Source: Pseudomonas fluorescens (GTDB lineage: Bacteria; Pseudomonadota; Alphaproteobacteria; UBA2136; UBA6156). From it: a stretch of 25,303 nucleotides of DNA. Every line of letters starts with the position of its first letter. The stretch's first letter is position 1. The stretch covers positions 1-25,303 of the forward strand of contig QFOU01000014.1 in the NCBI GenBank assembly GCA_003241595.1, in the 5' to 3' direction. Position numbers and translations under genes: made by a program. The notes beneath the pieces are model-generated. The model ran no database searches. It saw nothing but the letters and a program-made list of their open reading frames with translations, and was not told where the DNA came from. Shown one piece after another: positions 16,857 through 24,693 of the stretch.

Positions 16857-19574
16857 TTAGGCGGCCTTCGCTTTGGAGCGGATGCGGGCAAGGCTGCCGT
16901 GACAGGCCTTGAAACGCTCTCCGGAACCGCAGGGACAGGGCGCGTTGCGCGGAATGCGGCCATCCAGCGGATTGAGATCATCCCACTTGGCGACGCCAAA
17001 GGCTTGCGGGCTGATGCCCCCCTGCTGCTGGCTGGCGGGCACCGCTTCGGTAACCGGGCCATTTTCGGTGGGGTGCGTGTACTCGGTAGGTTGCGCGCTG
17101 AGGGCGGGTTGTTGCGGCTCTTCTTCCACCAGTTGCACACGGCTGAGCATGGCAATGGTCTCTTGCTTGGTGGCCATGAGCAGGTCTTCGAACAGCATGT
17201 AGCTTTCGCGGGCGTACTCGTTGAGCGGGTCTTTCTGGGCATAGCCACGCAGGCTGATACCACGACGGAGGATATCCAGTGCTTGCAGGTGCTGGCGCCA
17301 GAGGCGGTCGAGCGTTTGCAGCAGCACGGATTTTTCGATGCTGTTGAGGATCTCGGGCGAGAAGCCTGCGGTGCGCTCTTTCCAAGCCGCTTCGATCGCG
17401 GCTTCGCATTTCTCGGCAATGGTGGTGGCGCCGACGTCGGCATCTGCCATCCATTCGGTGATGGGCAGCGTGATGTTGAAGGTGCGCAGGAGGCCATCGG
17501 TGAGAATATCCGGCTGCCATTGCTCGGGCAGCGAGTTAGTCGGGAAGGCTTGGGTCATCAGGGCTTCCAGCAGCTCGGCACGGTATTCGGTGATGCTGGC
17601 GTCGAGTTCGTCGCTGAAGAGGATCTCGGTGCGTTGGTCGTAGACCACCTTACGCTGGTCGTTGAGCACTTCGTCGTACTTCAGCACGTTCTTGCGCTGG
17701 TCGAAGTTCAGGGCTTCGATCTTGTTCTGGGCGTTTTCGATGCTCTTGCTGACGATACCGATCTGCACGGCGTCGTCTTCCGGCACGTTGAGGCGCTTGA
17801 GGAGGCCTTCGATATTCGGCACGAAGCGTTTGATGAGGTCATCCTGCATCGAGAGGTAGAAGACGGAGGCGCCGACATCGCCCTGACGGCCGCTACGGCC
17901 ACGGAGCTGGTTATCGATACGGCGGGACTCATGGCGTTCGGTACCCAAGACTTTGAGACCGCCTGCGGCCATGACCTCGTTGTGCTCTTGCTCGTAGGCG
18001 GCGCGGATCTTCGCGGCATCGGCATCGTCCTTGGCATCGGCCAAGAGGAGTTCGAGGTTACCGCCAAGTTTGATGTCGGTACCACGGCCGGCCATGTTGG
18101 TGGCGATGGTGACCGCACCTTTGCGGCCTGCTTGCGCGATAATGTTTGCCTCTTGCTCGTGGTAGCGGGCGTTGAGAACCTGGTGGGGCACGCCTGCGGC
18201 TTTGAGGGTTTCGGACAGCTCTTCCGAGCGCTCGATGGTGGTGGTACCGACGAGGACGGGTTGGCCGCTCTCGTAGGTTTTGCGGATATCTTCGGCGATG
18301 GCGCGCAGTTTACCGCGGCGCGAGGGGTAGATGATATCGGCGTAGTCTTTACGCTGCACCGGATTATTGGTGGGAATGGCAATGACCGGCAGGTTGTAGA
18401 TGTTCTCGAACTCTTCGGCCTCGGTTTCGGCTGTACCGGTCATGCCGGACAACTTTTTGTACAGGCGGAAGTAGTTTTGGAAGGTGATGCTGGCGAGGGT
18501 TTGGTTCTCCTGCTTGATATCGACGCCTTCCTTAGCTTCGATAGCCTGGTGCAAGCCTTCGGAGAGGCGGCGGCCGGCCATCATGCGGCCGGTGAATTCA
18601 TCGATGAGGACGACTTCGCCATCCTTCACGATGTACTCGGCATCCTTACGGAACAGGGTGTGGGCACGCAGGGCTTGGTTGACGTGGTGCACCAGCGAGA
18701 TGTTGTGGACATCGTACAGGTTGCCGTCTTCGGTGAGCAGGCCGTTCTCGCGCAGGAAGGCCTCGACCTTGTCGGTACCGGATTCGGTGAGGTGGGCGGA
18801 GCGCTGCTTTTCGTCCAACTCGTAGTCTTCGCCGTGGGCCAGTTGGGGAATGAGGCCGTTGATAGCGATGTAGAGGTCAGTCTTATCATCGGACGGGCCG
18901 GAGATGATGAGCGGGGTACGGGCTTCATCGATGAGGATGCTGTCCACTTCGTCTACAATCGCATAGTGCAGCGGGCGCTGAACGAGTTGCAGCGGGCTGA
19001 GCACCATGTGGTCGCGCAGGTAGTCGAAGCCCAGCTCGTTATTGGTGGCATAGGTGATATCGGCGGCGTAGGCGGCCTTACGTTCCTCGGGTGTCTGGCC
19101 GTGGTAGATGGCGGAGGTGGTCATGCCCAATTGGGTGAAGACCTGCCCCATCCAGGCGCTGTCGCGCTTGGCGAGATAGTCGTTGACTGTCACGACGTGT
19201 ACGCCCTTGCCGGAAATGGCATTCAGGTAGGCGGCGAAGGTGGCCACGAGGGTTTTACCTTCGCCAGTGCGCATTTCGGCGATCTTGCCGAAGTGGAGGG
19301 CGAGACCACCCAGAAGCTGGACATCGAACGCGCGCAGGCCGAGGGCACGGCGGGCAGCCTCACGCACGGCGGCAAAGGCTTGCGGGATGAGGCTATCGAG
19401 CTTGGCACCTTGTTCCAGCTTGGTGCGGAGTTCGGAGGTTACGGCGGCGAGTTGCTCGTCGGTTTTAGCCTGCATTTCGGCCTCGAGGGCATTGATTTTA
19501 GGCAGGTAGGGCTGCATGTCCTTCAGAAAACGCGAGGACGGAGTGCCAAAGAGAGAGGTGACAAATTTCAACAT
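16857..19574 (-). CDS. secA: Preprotein translocase motor SecA
   Basis: The product has 905 residues, typical of proteobacterial SecA. Walker A is MRTGEGKTL (101-109, Lys107). Walker B/DEAD-like DEVDSILIDEARTPLIISG lies at ~208-226. The second motor domain has VLVGTTTIERSEELS and VTIATNMAGRGTDIKLGG, followed by GLKVLGTERHESRRIDNQLRGRSGRQGD (quoted only as landmark; key part RGRSGRQGD). A helical scaffold follows, and a C-terminal zinc motif with Cys880, Cys882, Cys891 and His892 (PCPCGSG ... ACHG) that contacts SecB and lipids. SecA uses ATP to drive unfolded proteins through SecYEG. AAGGTG lies about 6 nt before the ATG. A Pro/Gln-rich, variable linker (~835-870) precedes the zinc motif, as usual. 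Confidence 0.98.
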   Translation of the reverse strand: MLKFVTSLFGTPSSRFLKDMQPYLPKINALEAEMQAKTDEQLAAVTSELRTKLEQGAKLDSLIPQAFAAVREAARRALGLRAFDVQLLGGLALHFGKIAEMRTGEGKTLVATFAAYLNAISGKGVHVVTVNDYLAKRDSAWMGQVFTQLGMTTSAIYHGQTPEERKAAYAADITYATNNELGFDYLRDHMVLSPLQLVQRPLHYAIVDEVDSILIDEARTPLIISGPSDDKTDLYIAINGLIPQLAHGEDYELDEKQRSAHLTESGTDKVEAFLRENGLLTEDGNLYDVHNISLVHHVNQALRAHTLFRKDAEYIVKDGEVVLIDEFTGRMMAGRRLSEGLHQAIEAKEGVDIKQENQTLASITFQNYFRLYKKLSGMTGTAETEAEEFENIYNLPVIAIPTNNPVQRKDYADIIYPSRRGKLRAIAEDIRKTYESGQPVLVGTTTIERSEELSETLKAAGVPHQVLNARYHEQEANIIAQAGRKGAVTIATNMAGRGTDIKLGGNLELLLADAKDDADAAKIRAAYEQEHNEVMAAGGLKVLGTERHESRRIDNQLRGRSGRQGDVGASVFYLSMQDDLIKRFVPNIEGLLKRLNVPEDDAVQIGIVSKSIENAQNKIEALNFDQRKNVLKYDEVLNDQRKVVYDQRTEILFSDELDASITEYRAELLEALMTQAFPTNSLPEQWQPDILTDGLLRTFNITLPITEWMADADVGATTIAEKCEAAIEAAWKERTAGFSPEILNSIEKSVLLQTLDRLWRQHLQALDILRRGISLRGYAQKDPLNEYARESYMLFEDLLMATKQETIAMLSRVQLVEEEPQQPALSAQPTEYTHPTENGPVTEAVPASQQQGGISPQAFGVAKWDDLNPLDGRIPRNAPCPCGSGERFKACHGSLARIRSKAKAA

Positions 19575-19622
19575 GGGGGCACCTTAGACCTTAAGGTGGT
19601 TTCAGCCAAGGCATTTGGATGT

Positions 19623-19649
19623 AAAAACAGCCTTTTTGGGCAGGTTTTT
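19623..19649 (-). promoter_or_regulatory. Hairpin in the secA 5' leader
   Basis: On the minus strand, upstream of secA, AAAAAC ... GCC and GGC ... GTTTTT form a hairpin with a CAAAAA loop and a T-run at its 3' side, about 50 nt before the secA ATG. It has the shape of a weak attenuator. No SecM-like leader peptide is visible in the ~100 nt before it. Treat as a candidate only. Confidence 0.3.
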
Positions 19650-19805
19650 GCTTGTTTAATATCCAATCTGTAAGGGTTTATGAAAAACACGACATCGCAT
19701 GGAACCGAAGCGGCGGAAATGGCTTAATTATGCCTTTTTCCAAAGCCACGCTACTCCTCTTGAAATATAAGCGCCCCTTCCCCACACTTAACACCAGATA
19801 AAATG

Positions 19806-19853
19806 CCGTTTCCCATCCGGGACGGTTTCCCCTCTTCGCCCCGAAGACGGGGC
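19806..19853 (+). promoter_or_regulatory. Two tandem hairpins in the leader of the 134-aa gene
   Basis: The first is CCGT (19806-19809) + CCC (19812-19814) pairing with GGG (19819-19821) + ACGG (19822-19825). The second is a perfect GCCCCG (19838-19843) / CGGGGC (19848-19853) with tetraloop AAGA, ending 8 nt before the GGAG ribosome binding site. They could affect stability or translation. The rest of the 297-nt gap between secA and this gene (19575-19871) is AT-rich with no further gene. Confidence 0.35.
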
Positions 19854-19871
19854 TGACCACCGGAGATACAC

Positions 19872-20276
19872 ATGACCTATATCGCAGACCTGCGCCGCAA
19901 ATTTCAGTCTTGGCTCCATATCCGCACCGCCGCACACATACTGCGACGCGATATACTCGCCGGACGCATTCAGAAGATTTGCATCAGCTATGATAAATAC
20001 GGGAGGGACATCAGCCTGAATGGCACCGATGACAACAATGAAACTTGGTTCGCCCTCAACTCCTTAGGCTATCTGAGCAATGGCCTTTCCCGCTTTGGCG
20101 ATTGCCCGCCCTACGTGGGTGAAGGCGACGTGTTTTACCTGAAGACCGACACAGAGATGGTCACAGTTTCGCTTGAACGCGCCATACGGCACTGCCGCTT
20201 TTTAAAAGGCATCTGCGTAACGGAAGCGGTGGAAAAAGACAGCACAAGCTACACCTTTACCGCCAAGTCCGCTTGA
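19872..20276 (+). CDS. Hypothetical protein, 134 aa
   Basis: The ATG at 19872 has GGAG 6 nt upstream (19862-19865), and the gene ends just before a strong terminator, so it is very likely real. The N-terminal ~30 residues (MTYIADLRRKFQSWLHIRTA, then HILRRDIL) look like a basic amphipathic helix. The remainder alternates polar and hydrophobic residues in beta-like fashion, with the landmarks ICISYDKYGRDISLNG, FGDCPPYVGEGDVFYL and HCRFLKGICV. There are three cysteines. There is no signal peptide, transmembrane helix or motif I recognise. It stands as a single-gene unit between secA and an M23 peptidase, with its own leader and terminator. Function unknown; the basic amphipathic start could suggest membrane or nucleic-acid association, but that is a guess. 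Confidence 0.8.
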   Translation: MTYIADLRRKFQSWLHIRTAAHILRRDILAGRIQKICISYDKYGRDISLNGTDDNNETWFALNSLGYLSNGLSRFGDCPPYVGEGDVFYLKTDTEMVTVSLERAIRHCRFLKGICVTEAVEKDSTSYTFTAKSA

Positions 20277-20287
20277 AATCGATACAA

Positions 20288-20321
20288 AGAGACCGCCGTA
20301 TTCCGGCGGTCTCTCTTTTTT
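20288..20321 (+). terminator. Strong intrinsic terminator after the 134-aa gene
   Basis: Perfect 11-bp stem AGAGACCGCCG (20288-20298) / CGGCGGTCTCT (20304-20314) with loop TATTC, followed by CTTTTTT. It lies 11 nt after the stop codon, and 10 nt before the stop of the convergent M23 gene, which it may also serve. Confidence 0.92.
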
Positions 20322-20330
20322 CCAACATAT

Positions 20331-21401
20331 CTATTTATTCGCAGACTTGTTTTCGTTCCGATACTCGGACAACAGCTGGCGACCTTTACCGGCACGAGCC
20401 TGCTGGAGCACCTGATCGCGGGTATCTTTAATAAACGCCAGCGGGTTGAGCGGGTTATCATCCTTGCGCACCTCGAAGTGCAAGTGCGAACCGGTAGAGC
20501 GACCTGTGCTGCCCATGAGCGCGATGAGATCTCCGGCATTGACGCGCTGACCTTCTTTAACAGTACCGCGGGTCAAGTGTCCGTAGCGGGTGGTGAAGCC
20601 GTTCTCGTGCTTAAGCTCAACAAGGTTACCATAGCCCATACGCCAGCCCACGAAGGTGACGGTACCATCGGCAGCGGCAATGACCGGCGATTGGAGTTTA
20701 TCGGCGATATCCATACCGCCGTGCCATTTACGGAATTTACGGAACGGGTCGGAACGCCAGCCGAAGGGTGAGCTTAGGCGATAGGTATCGGTAATGACCG
20801 GCCACAGGTAAGGAATAGCGCCACCACCGCCCAGACCGAGGCTGTTACGAATGGCCAACGCGAGCGAGGTTTCCAACGCGATCTCGGCGGTATCCGCCTT
20901 ATCGGTGAGAGTTGTGACCTGCTGGCGAATGATCTCCATGCTGGGCACGGTAGTCATCGGCGGAAGTTCTTCGGGACCGCCACGGCCATCCGGCATATCT
21001 TCCTCACCTTCCATATCAATCGTACCGGAGACGTCTATGATCGTACCTTCCGCCTTCAGCTTGTTGCCGAGGGCATCGAAGCGGTCGAGGCGGGCTTGCA
21101 GCACGCCCAGCTGCTGCGCGATGGTGCGCATCTGCTCGCGTTCGGCATCGCGTTGCGAACGGAGTTCGGAGATCATATCGAGGTAGTATTTCGCCTCGGT
21201 GTTACCGGTCAGCGTGGCGGTGAGACGTGCACCGGCGAGGTCTCCGGCCAGCACCATCCCCAGCCAGCCCGATACGGCAAACAGCGCAATACCGAAAAGC
21301 ACTGACACACGCGGGCGGTACGTGTGCAGATTACCGGTATCGGTAAGGGCCACGGTCAGCGTGAGGCGATAATTCAATAACTGGCGTATGCGGGGTAGCA
21401 T
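20331..21401 (-). CDS. Membrane-anchored M23 peptidase (LytM domain), cell-wall endopeptidase
   Basis: The 356-residue protein has a basic cytoplasmic N-terminus, one transmembrane helix (~32-52) and a periplasmic coiled coil (~70-115). An acidic, Pro-rich linker (~125-155, with EGEEDMPDG) and a second helical stretch follow, then a complete M23 domain. Zinc ligands are His227 and Asp231 (KWHGGMDIA) and His308 (GSHLHFEVR); the catalytic His is His275 (YGHL). All active residues are present, so it should be an active peptidoglycan endopeptidase rather than an EnvC-like activator. The architecture matches alphaproteobacterial M23 proteins that act in cell-envelope growth. The C-terminus is charged and Lys/Asn-rich. 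It is a single gene, convergent with the 134-aa gene. Confidence 0.93.
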   Translation of the reverse strand: MLPRIRQLLNYRLTLTVALTDTGNLHTYRPRVSVLFGIALFAVSGWLGMVLAGDLAGARLTATLTGNTEAKYYLDMISELRSQRDAEREQMRTIAQQLGVLQARLDRFDALGNKLKAEGTIIDVSGTIDMEGEEDMPDGRGGPEELPPMTTVPSMEIIRQQVTTLTDKADTAEIALETSLALAIRNSLGLGGGGAIPYLWPVITDTYRLSSPFGWRSDPFRKFRKWHGGMDIADKLQSPVIAAADGTVTFVGWRMGYGNLVELKHENGFTTRYGHLTRGTVKEGQRVNAGDLIALMGSTGRSTGSHLHFEVRKDDNPLNPLAFIKDTRDQVLQQARAGKGRQLLSEYRNENKSANK

Positions 21402-21600
21402 GATGGTGGCTAGACTGCGGGGTGAATAGGGGTGTGGTCAAGCGTCGCATTCACTCCATGTTGAGGGAAGTGCGGGATTTTGTGGCAGCGGGCTTGCAAT
21501 GTCATCACGGCAGCGGCATGGTTAGGCCAACTGGTGGGGAGGTGTCAAGAACGCACATCCATGCCAATAATAATTCTATGAATAACAAAGGGATAAATAC

Positions 21601-22476
21601 ATGACTCTCGTTCTTCGCAAGAGCCTGTTGGCCGTTGTTGCCAGTAGCGCCCTGCTGCTGACCGCATGCGGTGACAAGCAAGACGATACCGGCAAAACTC
21701 TGGCCACCGTCAATGGTGTTGCTGTGAAGGAAAGCCGCGTAGACGACCAACTCGCCCAGATTCCGGCCGCCATGATGCAAGGTCGTGAAGCTGAAGTGAA
21801 GCGTCAGATCTTGGATCGTGTTATTGACCAAGAGCTTATCACCCAAGAAGCCAAGCGCCTGAAAGTCACCAGCGAAGCCGACTATAAGAAGCAGCTCGCT
21901 CTGGTTGAAAACCAACTGCAGGCCAACTTCGTGATTGCTAAAAAGGTTAGCGACACCCTGACCACCGACACCCTGAAGGCGGCCTACGAAGCCAACAAGG
22001 CTAACAACGCCTTCCCCGCCGTGCGCGCACGTCACATTCTGGTACCCACCGAAGCTGAAGCCAATGCCGTACTCGCCAGCGTAACCCCGGCCAACTTTGC
22101 CGAGACCGCCAAGAAGTTCAGCAAGGGCCCGAGCGCCAATGAAGGTGGCGAACTGGGTTGGTTCCGTCGTGAAGCGATGATCCCCGAGTTTGCTGCTGTC
22201 GCCTTCTCCACTCCGGCTGGCACCGTTGCCAAGACCCCTGTGAAGACCCAATTCGGCTGGCACGTCATTCTGGTGGAAGAGCGCAACGACCGCTACACCC
22301 CTCCGTTTGAGCAGATGGAACCCCAACTGCGTCAGGAAATGGCCCAGCAAGTTGTACAGGGCTACCTGACCGACCTGCGCAAGGGTGCCACCATCACCTA
22401 CGAAGATGGTGCTGCCCCTGCGGCTCCGGCTGAAGGTGCGACTCCGGCTGCTCCTGCAGCGCCTGCCGCCCAGTAA
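21601..22476 (+). CDS. Parvulin-type peptidyl-prolyl isomerase lipoprotein (PrsA/SurA-like)
   Basis: The 291-residue protein has a lipoprotein signal, LLAVVASSALLLTAC, with lipobox Cys23. An N-terminal SurA-like helical chaperone part follows (TVNGVAVKESRVDDQL ... DRVIDQELITQEAKRL). The parvulin domain spans ~140-232 (ARHILVPTEAEANAVL, then GPSANEGGELGWF, MIPEFAAVAFSTPAGT and TQFGWHVILVEER). The C-terminal ~25 residues are an Ala/Pro-rich tail (APAAPAEGATPAAPAAPAAQ). It should assist folding of secreted and outer-membrane proteins in the periplasm, a role that fits its closeness to secA and, in the wider window, bamD. AAAGGGA about 8 nt before the ATG supports the start. It is a single gene with its own terminator. 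Confidence 0.95.
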   Translation: MTLVLRKSLLAVVASSALLLTACGDKQDDTGKTLATVNGVAVKESRVDDQLAQIPAAMMQGREAEVKRQILDRVIDQELITQEAKRLKVTSEADYKKQLALVENQLQANFVIAKKVSDTLTTDTLKAAYEANKANNAFPAVRARHILVPTEAEANAVLASVTPANFAETAKKFSKGPSANEGGELGWFRREAMIPEFAAVAFSTPAGTVAKTPVKTQFGWHVILVEERNDRYTPPFEQMEPQLRQEMAQQVVQGYLTDLRKGATITYEDGAAPAAPAEGATPAAPAAPAAQ

Positions 22477-22487
22477 CTACGGGTATG

Positions 22488-22514
22488 AAAAACCGGCTTT
22501 AGGGCCGGTTTTTT
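22488..22514 (+). terminator. Terminator after the parvulin gene
   Basis: AAAAACCGGC (22488-22497) / GCCGGTTTTT (22504-22513) with a 6-nt loop and a continuing T-run, 12 nt after the stop codon. Confidence 0.92.
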
Positions 22515-22584
22515 ATTGTTCAAATTTCATGTAACATCTTAGAATAAGACTCATATTTAGATTAGTTACATATGCGATTTTATA

Positions 22585-22983
22585 ATGACATTACCTCTTT
22601 CCACTTCCGCTCTTTCCATATCTATCGTCTGTGTAACGCTGTTTTTAAACGCCTGCACCTCGGCGAGCCTTCGTAAAGGTGAACGCGAGGAAATTGGGCC
22701 AGACGGGCATATTTACACAGTCAGCCAAACATGGATGACCGACACATTTGGCCCTGTAGTTGTTATTTCCATTACTAAGCCTGACAATCTTCCCGAACCT
22801 TCACGTGATTTTATGAAAAACTTTAGCTGGCAACTTTTGAGTCGTGAATGCGCCTCATTAGGTGCTATGCCGACCCGAAAACACATTAGTCGTGACGAAC
22901 ATGATGTTCGTGTCAATCGCTATACATGGAAAGGCATTACCCGGGTATCATGGTCGGATACGATGACTTGCGTTAAGCCCTAA
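22585..22983 (+). CDS. Small orphan lipoprotein, 132 aa
   Basis: The N-terminus has a hydrophobic segment (SALSISIVCVTLFLNAC) ending in a lipobox with Cys24, so the product is probably a lipoprotein. The mature part has about 108 residues with alternating hydrophobic stretches (YTVSQTWMTDTFGPVVVISI) and two further cysteines. It matches no family I know. No ribosome binding site precedes the ATG at 22585, and base composition in this stretch is more AT-rich than its neighbours. It ends 10 nt before the murF stop on the other strand, with no obvious terminator between them. Confidence 0.7.
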   Translation: MTLPLSTSALSISIVCVTLFLNACTSASLRKGEREEIGPDGHIYTVSQTWMTDTFGPVVVISITKPDNLPEPSRDFMKNFSWQLLSRECASLGAMPTRKHISRDEHDVRVNRYTWKGITRVSWSDTMTCVKP

Positions 22984-22993
22984 AGCTCTACAA

Positions 22994-24370
22994 CTACTCT
23001 GCTGTTTTTGAGAGAGCGGCAGTCAGCTTAGCAGGGATGCCCGGGACGTGGAGCATTTTCTTGCTGCCCTTCATGAGGAGGGTATCGCCTGGTTGGAGCG
23101 TGCTGAGGATGGCAGAGAGATTCAGCTCTTCCGGCGATTCGCACCAGCCGAATTGTTGGTTTGCGGGCAGAGTTTCGTAGAGATTTTTGATAAGCGGGCC
23201 GATGGCGAAGATGCCATCCAGTTTGGTGGTATGCGGCAGGAGTTCGCGGTGGTAGCGCGGGGCTTCATTCCCCAATTCCAGCATATCGCCCAGCAGGGCG
23301 AATTTGCGGCCTTGCGTGGGGCGACCTGCAACGGATTGCAGGGCGGCGGTCATGCTGGCCGGGTTGGCGTTAAAGCTATCATCAATGATGGTAATACCAC
23401 CGACCGTTTGCACGGTGCCGCGACCGGCCATGGTACCGGCGTTGACGAGGCGCGTGGCGGCAGTTGTGGGGTTTTCGCCAGCGGCGATGGCGGTGGCCAA
23501 TGCGGCGGTGGCGTTGTGCAGGCGGTGGGGCGCGCCTTCGCGCAGCAGAGCTTCGATGCGTTGACCTTCCACCATGAAGGTGACCAGCCAGTTGTCGTCG
23601 TGGACTTCCCATTTTTCGGCATAGATACCGGAGCCGATGCCGAAGCGGAGAGTGGCACCTGTCCAGCCCGAGGGCGAGATATCAAGATCTTGTGGGACGA
23701 CCAGTGTGCCGGTGGATTTGAGACCTTCGGTGATGCCGAGTTTTTCGCGCGCGATGGCGGCGAGGCTGCCCAAGTGCTCGAGGTGGACGGGATGGACGTT
23801 GACGATGAGGGCGACATCCGGTTGGGCGAGTTGCGAGAGTTTGGAGATCTCGCCGGGGCGGTTCATGCCGATTTCGGCCACGGCGTAATTGGCGGTGCGC
23901 GGGATGCGGGTGAGTGTGAGCGGCACACCCCAGAAATTGTTGTAGCTGGCGACGCTGGCGGGTGAGTTCAGCAGTGCGGCGAGCATTTCCTTGGTGGTGG
24001 TTTTACCGGCGCTGCCGGTGAGGCCGACGAGTTTGCCACGCATGCGTTGGCGGGAGGCGCGGCCTAGGGTCCAGAGGCCATCGAGAAGAGTGTCCTTCAC
24101 CACCAATTGCGGGATTTTGAGGTTGGGGTTGGGGGTGCTGACGATGGCGGCGGCAGCCCCCTTCTCTTCCGCCATTTTAAGAAAGTTGTGGCCATCACCG
24201 GAACTGGCGAAGCTGCTGGTGAAGCCGCCGGAGGGAGTACCGGAAAGGGCGATAAAGAGATCGCCCTGCTGGAGGGTGCGGGTATCGATGGAGGTGCCGG
24301 TGACGGGCGTGTTACCGCTAACGGTTGGGAGACCGAGGGCGGCGGCGGCTTCTTGGACAGTGAATAACAT
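22994..24370 (-). CDS. murF: UDP-N-acetylmuramoyl-tripeptide--D-alanyl-D-alanine ligase MurF
   Basis: The 458-residue protein has the Mur-ligase order. The N-terminal substrate domain includes TSIDTRTLQQGDLFIAL. The ATP-binding P-loop is GSAGKTTTK (119-127). The central motifs are ASYNNFWGVPLTL and EIGMNRPGEI, then IVNVHPVHLEHLGS; the C-terminal domain has IIDDSFNANPASM and LLGDMLELG. YNN-x-x-G-x-P and the DDSYNANP-like motif are MurF-specific. It adds D-Ala-D-Ala to the UDP-MurNAc peptide, the last cytoplasmic step of the peptidoglycan precursor. In most proteobacteria murF lies in the mra/dcw cluster; here it is alone between an orphan lipoprotein and the hemB group. All motifs are intact. 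Confidence 0.96.
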   Translation of the reverse strand: MLFTVQEAAAALGLPTVSGNTPVTGTSIDTRTLQQGDLFIALSGTPSGGFTSSFASSGDGHNFLKMAEEKGAAAAIVSTPNPNLKIPQLVVKDTLLDGLWTLGRASRQRMRGKLVGLTGSAGKTTTKEMLAALLNSPASVASYNNFWGVPLTLTRIPRTANYAVAEIGMNRPGEISKLSQLAQPDVALIVNVHPVHLEHLGSLAAIAREKLGITEGLKSTGTLVVPQDLDISPSGWTGATLRFGIGSGIYAEKWEVHDDNWLVTFMVEGQRIEALLREGAPHRLHNATAALATAIAAGENPTTAATRLVNAGTMAGRGTVQTVGGITIIDDSFNANPASMTAALQSVAGRPTQGRKFALLGDMLELGNEAPRYHRELLPHTTKLDGIFAIGPLIKNLYETLPANQQFGWCESPEELNLSAILSTLQPGDTLLMKGSKKMLHVPGIPAKLTAALSKTAE

Positions 24371-24446
24371 GGCGCTACGTTAGCAGAAGTTATGTTGGGG
24401 AGTTAGGTTTTTCGTATAGCGCTTTATATCGGATGAATTTTGGCAG

Positions 24447-24689
24447 TTAGGGAGCACAACAAACAATTAGGCCCATCACGCAAATGGCAGACACACCCAA
24501 AATCAGAACAAACCACGCAAAGATATTCAAGCTTAACGCAACTCCATCATACACAAGCCTAAATGGCGTTGGATATGTGAAAAATAAATCAATTTTAGAC
24601 CTTACCCGCTTATGAATAATATCATCGACAAATGCTAGATAAATCCCAGACACACACGTCATTAGGATGGAGGCAACCGCTATATCCAC
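24447..24689 (-). CDS. Small two-helix membrane protein directly behind hemB
   Basis: The start is taken as GTG at 24687-24689: GGAG (24697-24700) lies 7 nt upstream, and the codon follows the hemB stop by only 4 nt. This gives 80 residues. Two transmembrane segments are visible, IAVASILMTCVSGIYLAF near the N-terminus and LSLNIFAWFVLILGVSAI near the C-terminus, joined by a ~35-residue basic/aromatic loop (IIHKRVRSKIDLFFTYPTPF). An ATG at 24752 would give 101 residues but would overlap hemB by 59 nt and add a non-hydrophobic Ser/Pro start that is only a shadow of hemB. The gene is AT-rich compared with hemB and murF, suggesting recent acquisition or loose selection. Function unknown. Confidence 0.6.
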   Translation of the reverse strand: MDIAVASILMTCVSGIYLAFVDDIIHKRVRSKIDLFFTYPTPFRLVYDGVALSLNIFAWFVLILGVSAICVMGLIVCCAP

Positions 24690-24693
24690 TTGC

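Noticed and set aside
16833..19673. 946-codon open frame on the plus strand opposite secA
   Set aside because: It is the antisense shadow of secA caused by codon bias in G/C-rich sequence. Its translation is rich in Gly, Val, Phe and Asp without domains, whereas the minus strand gives a complete SecA.
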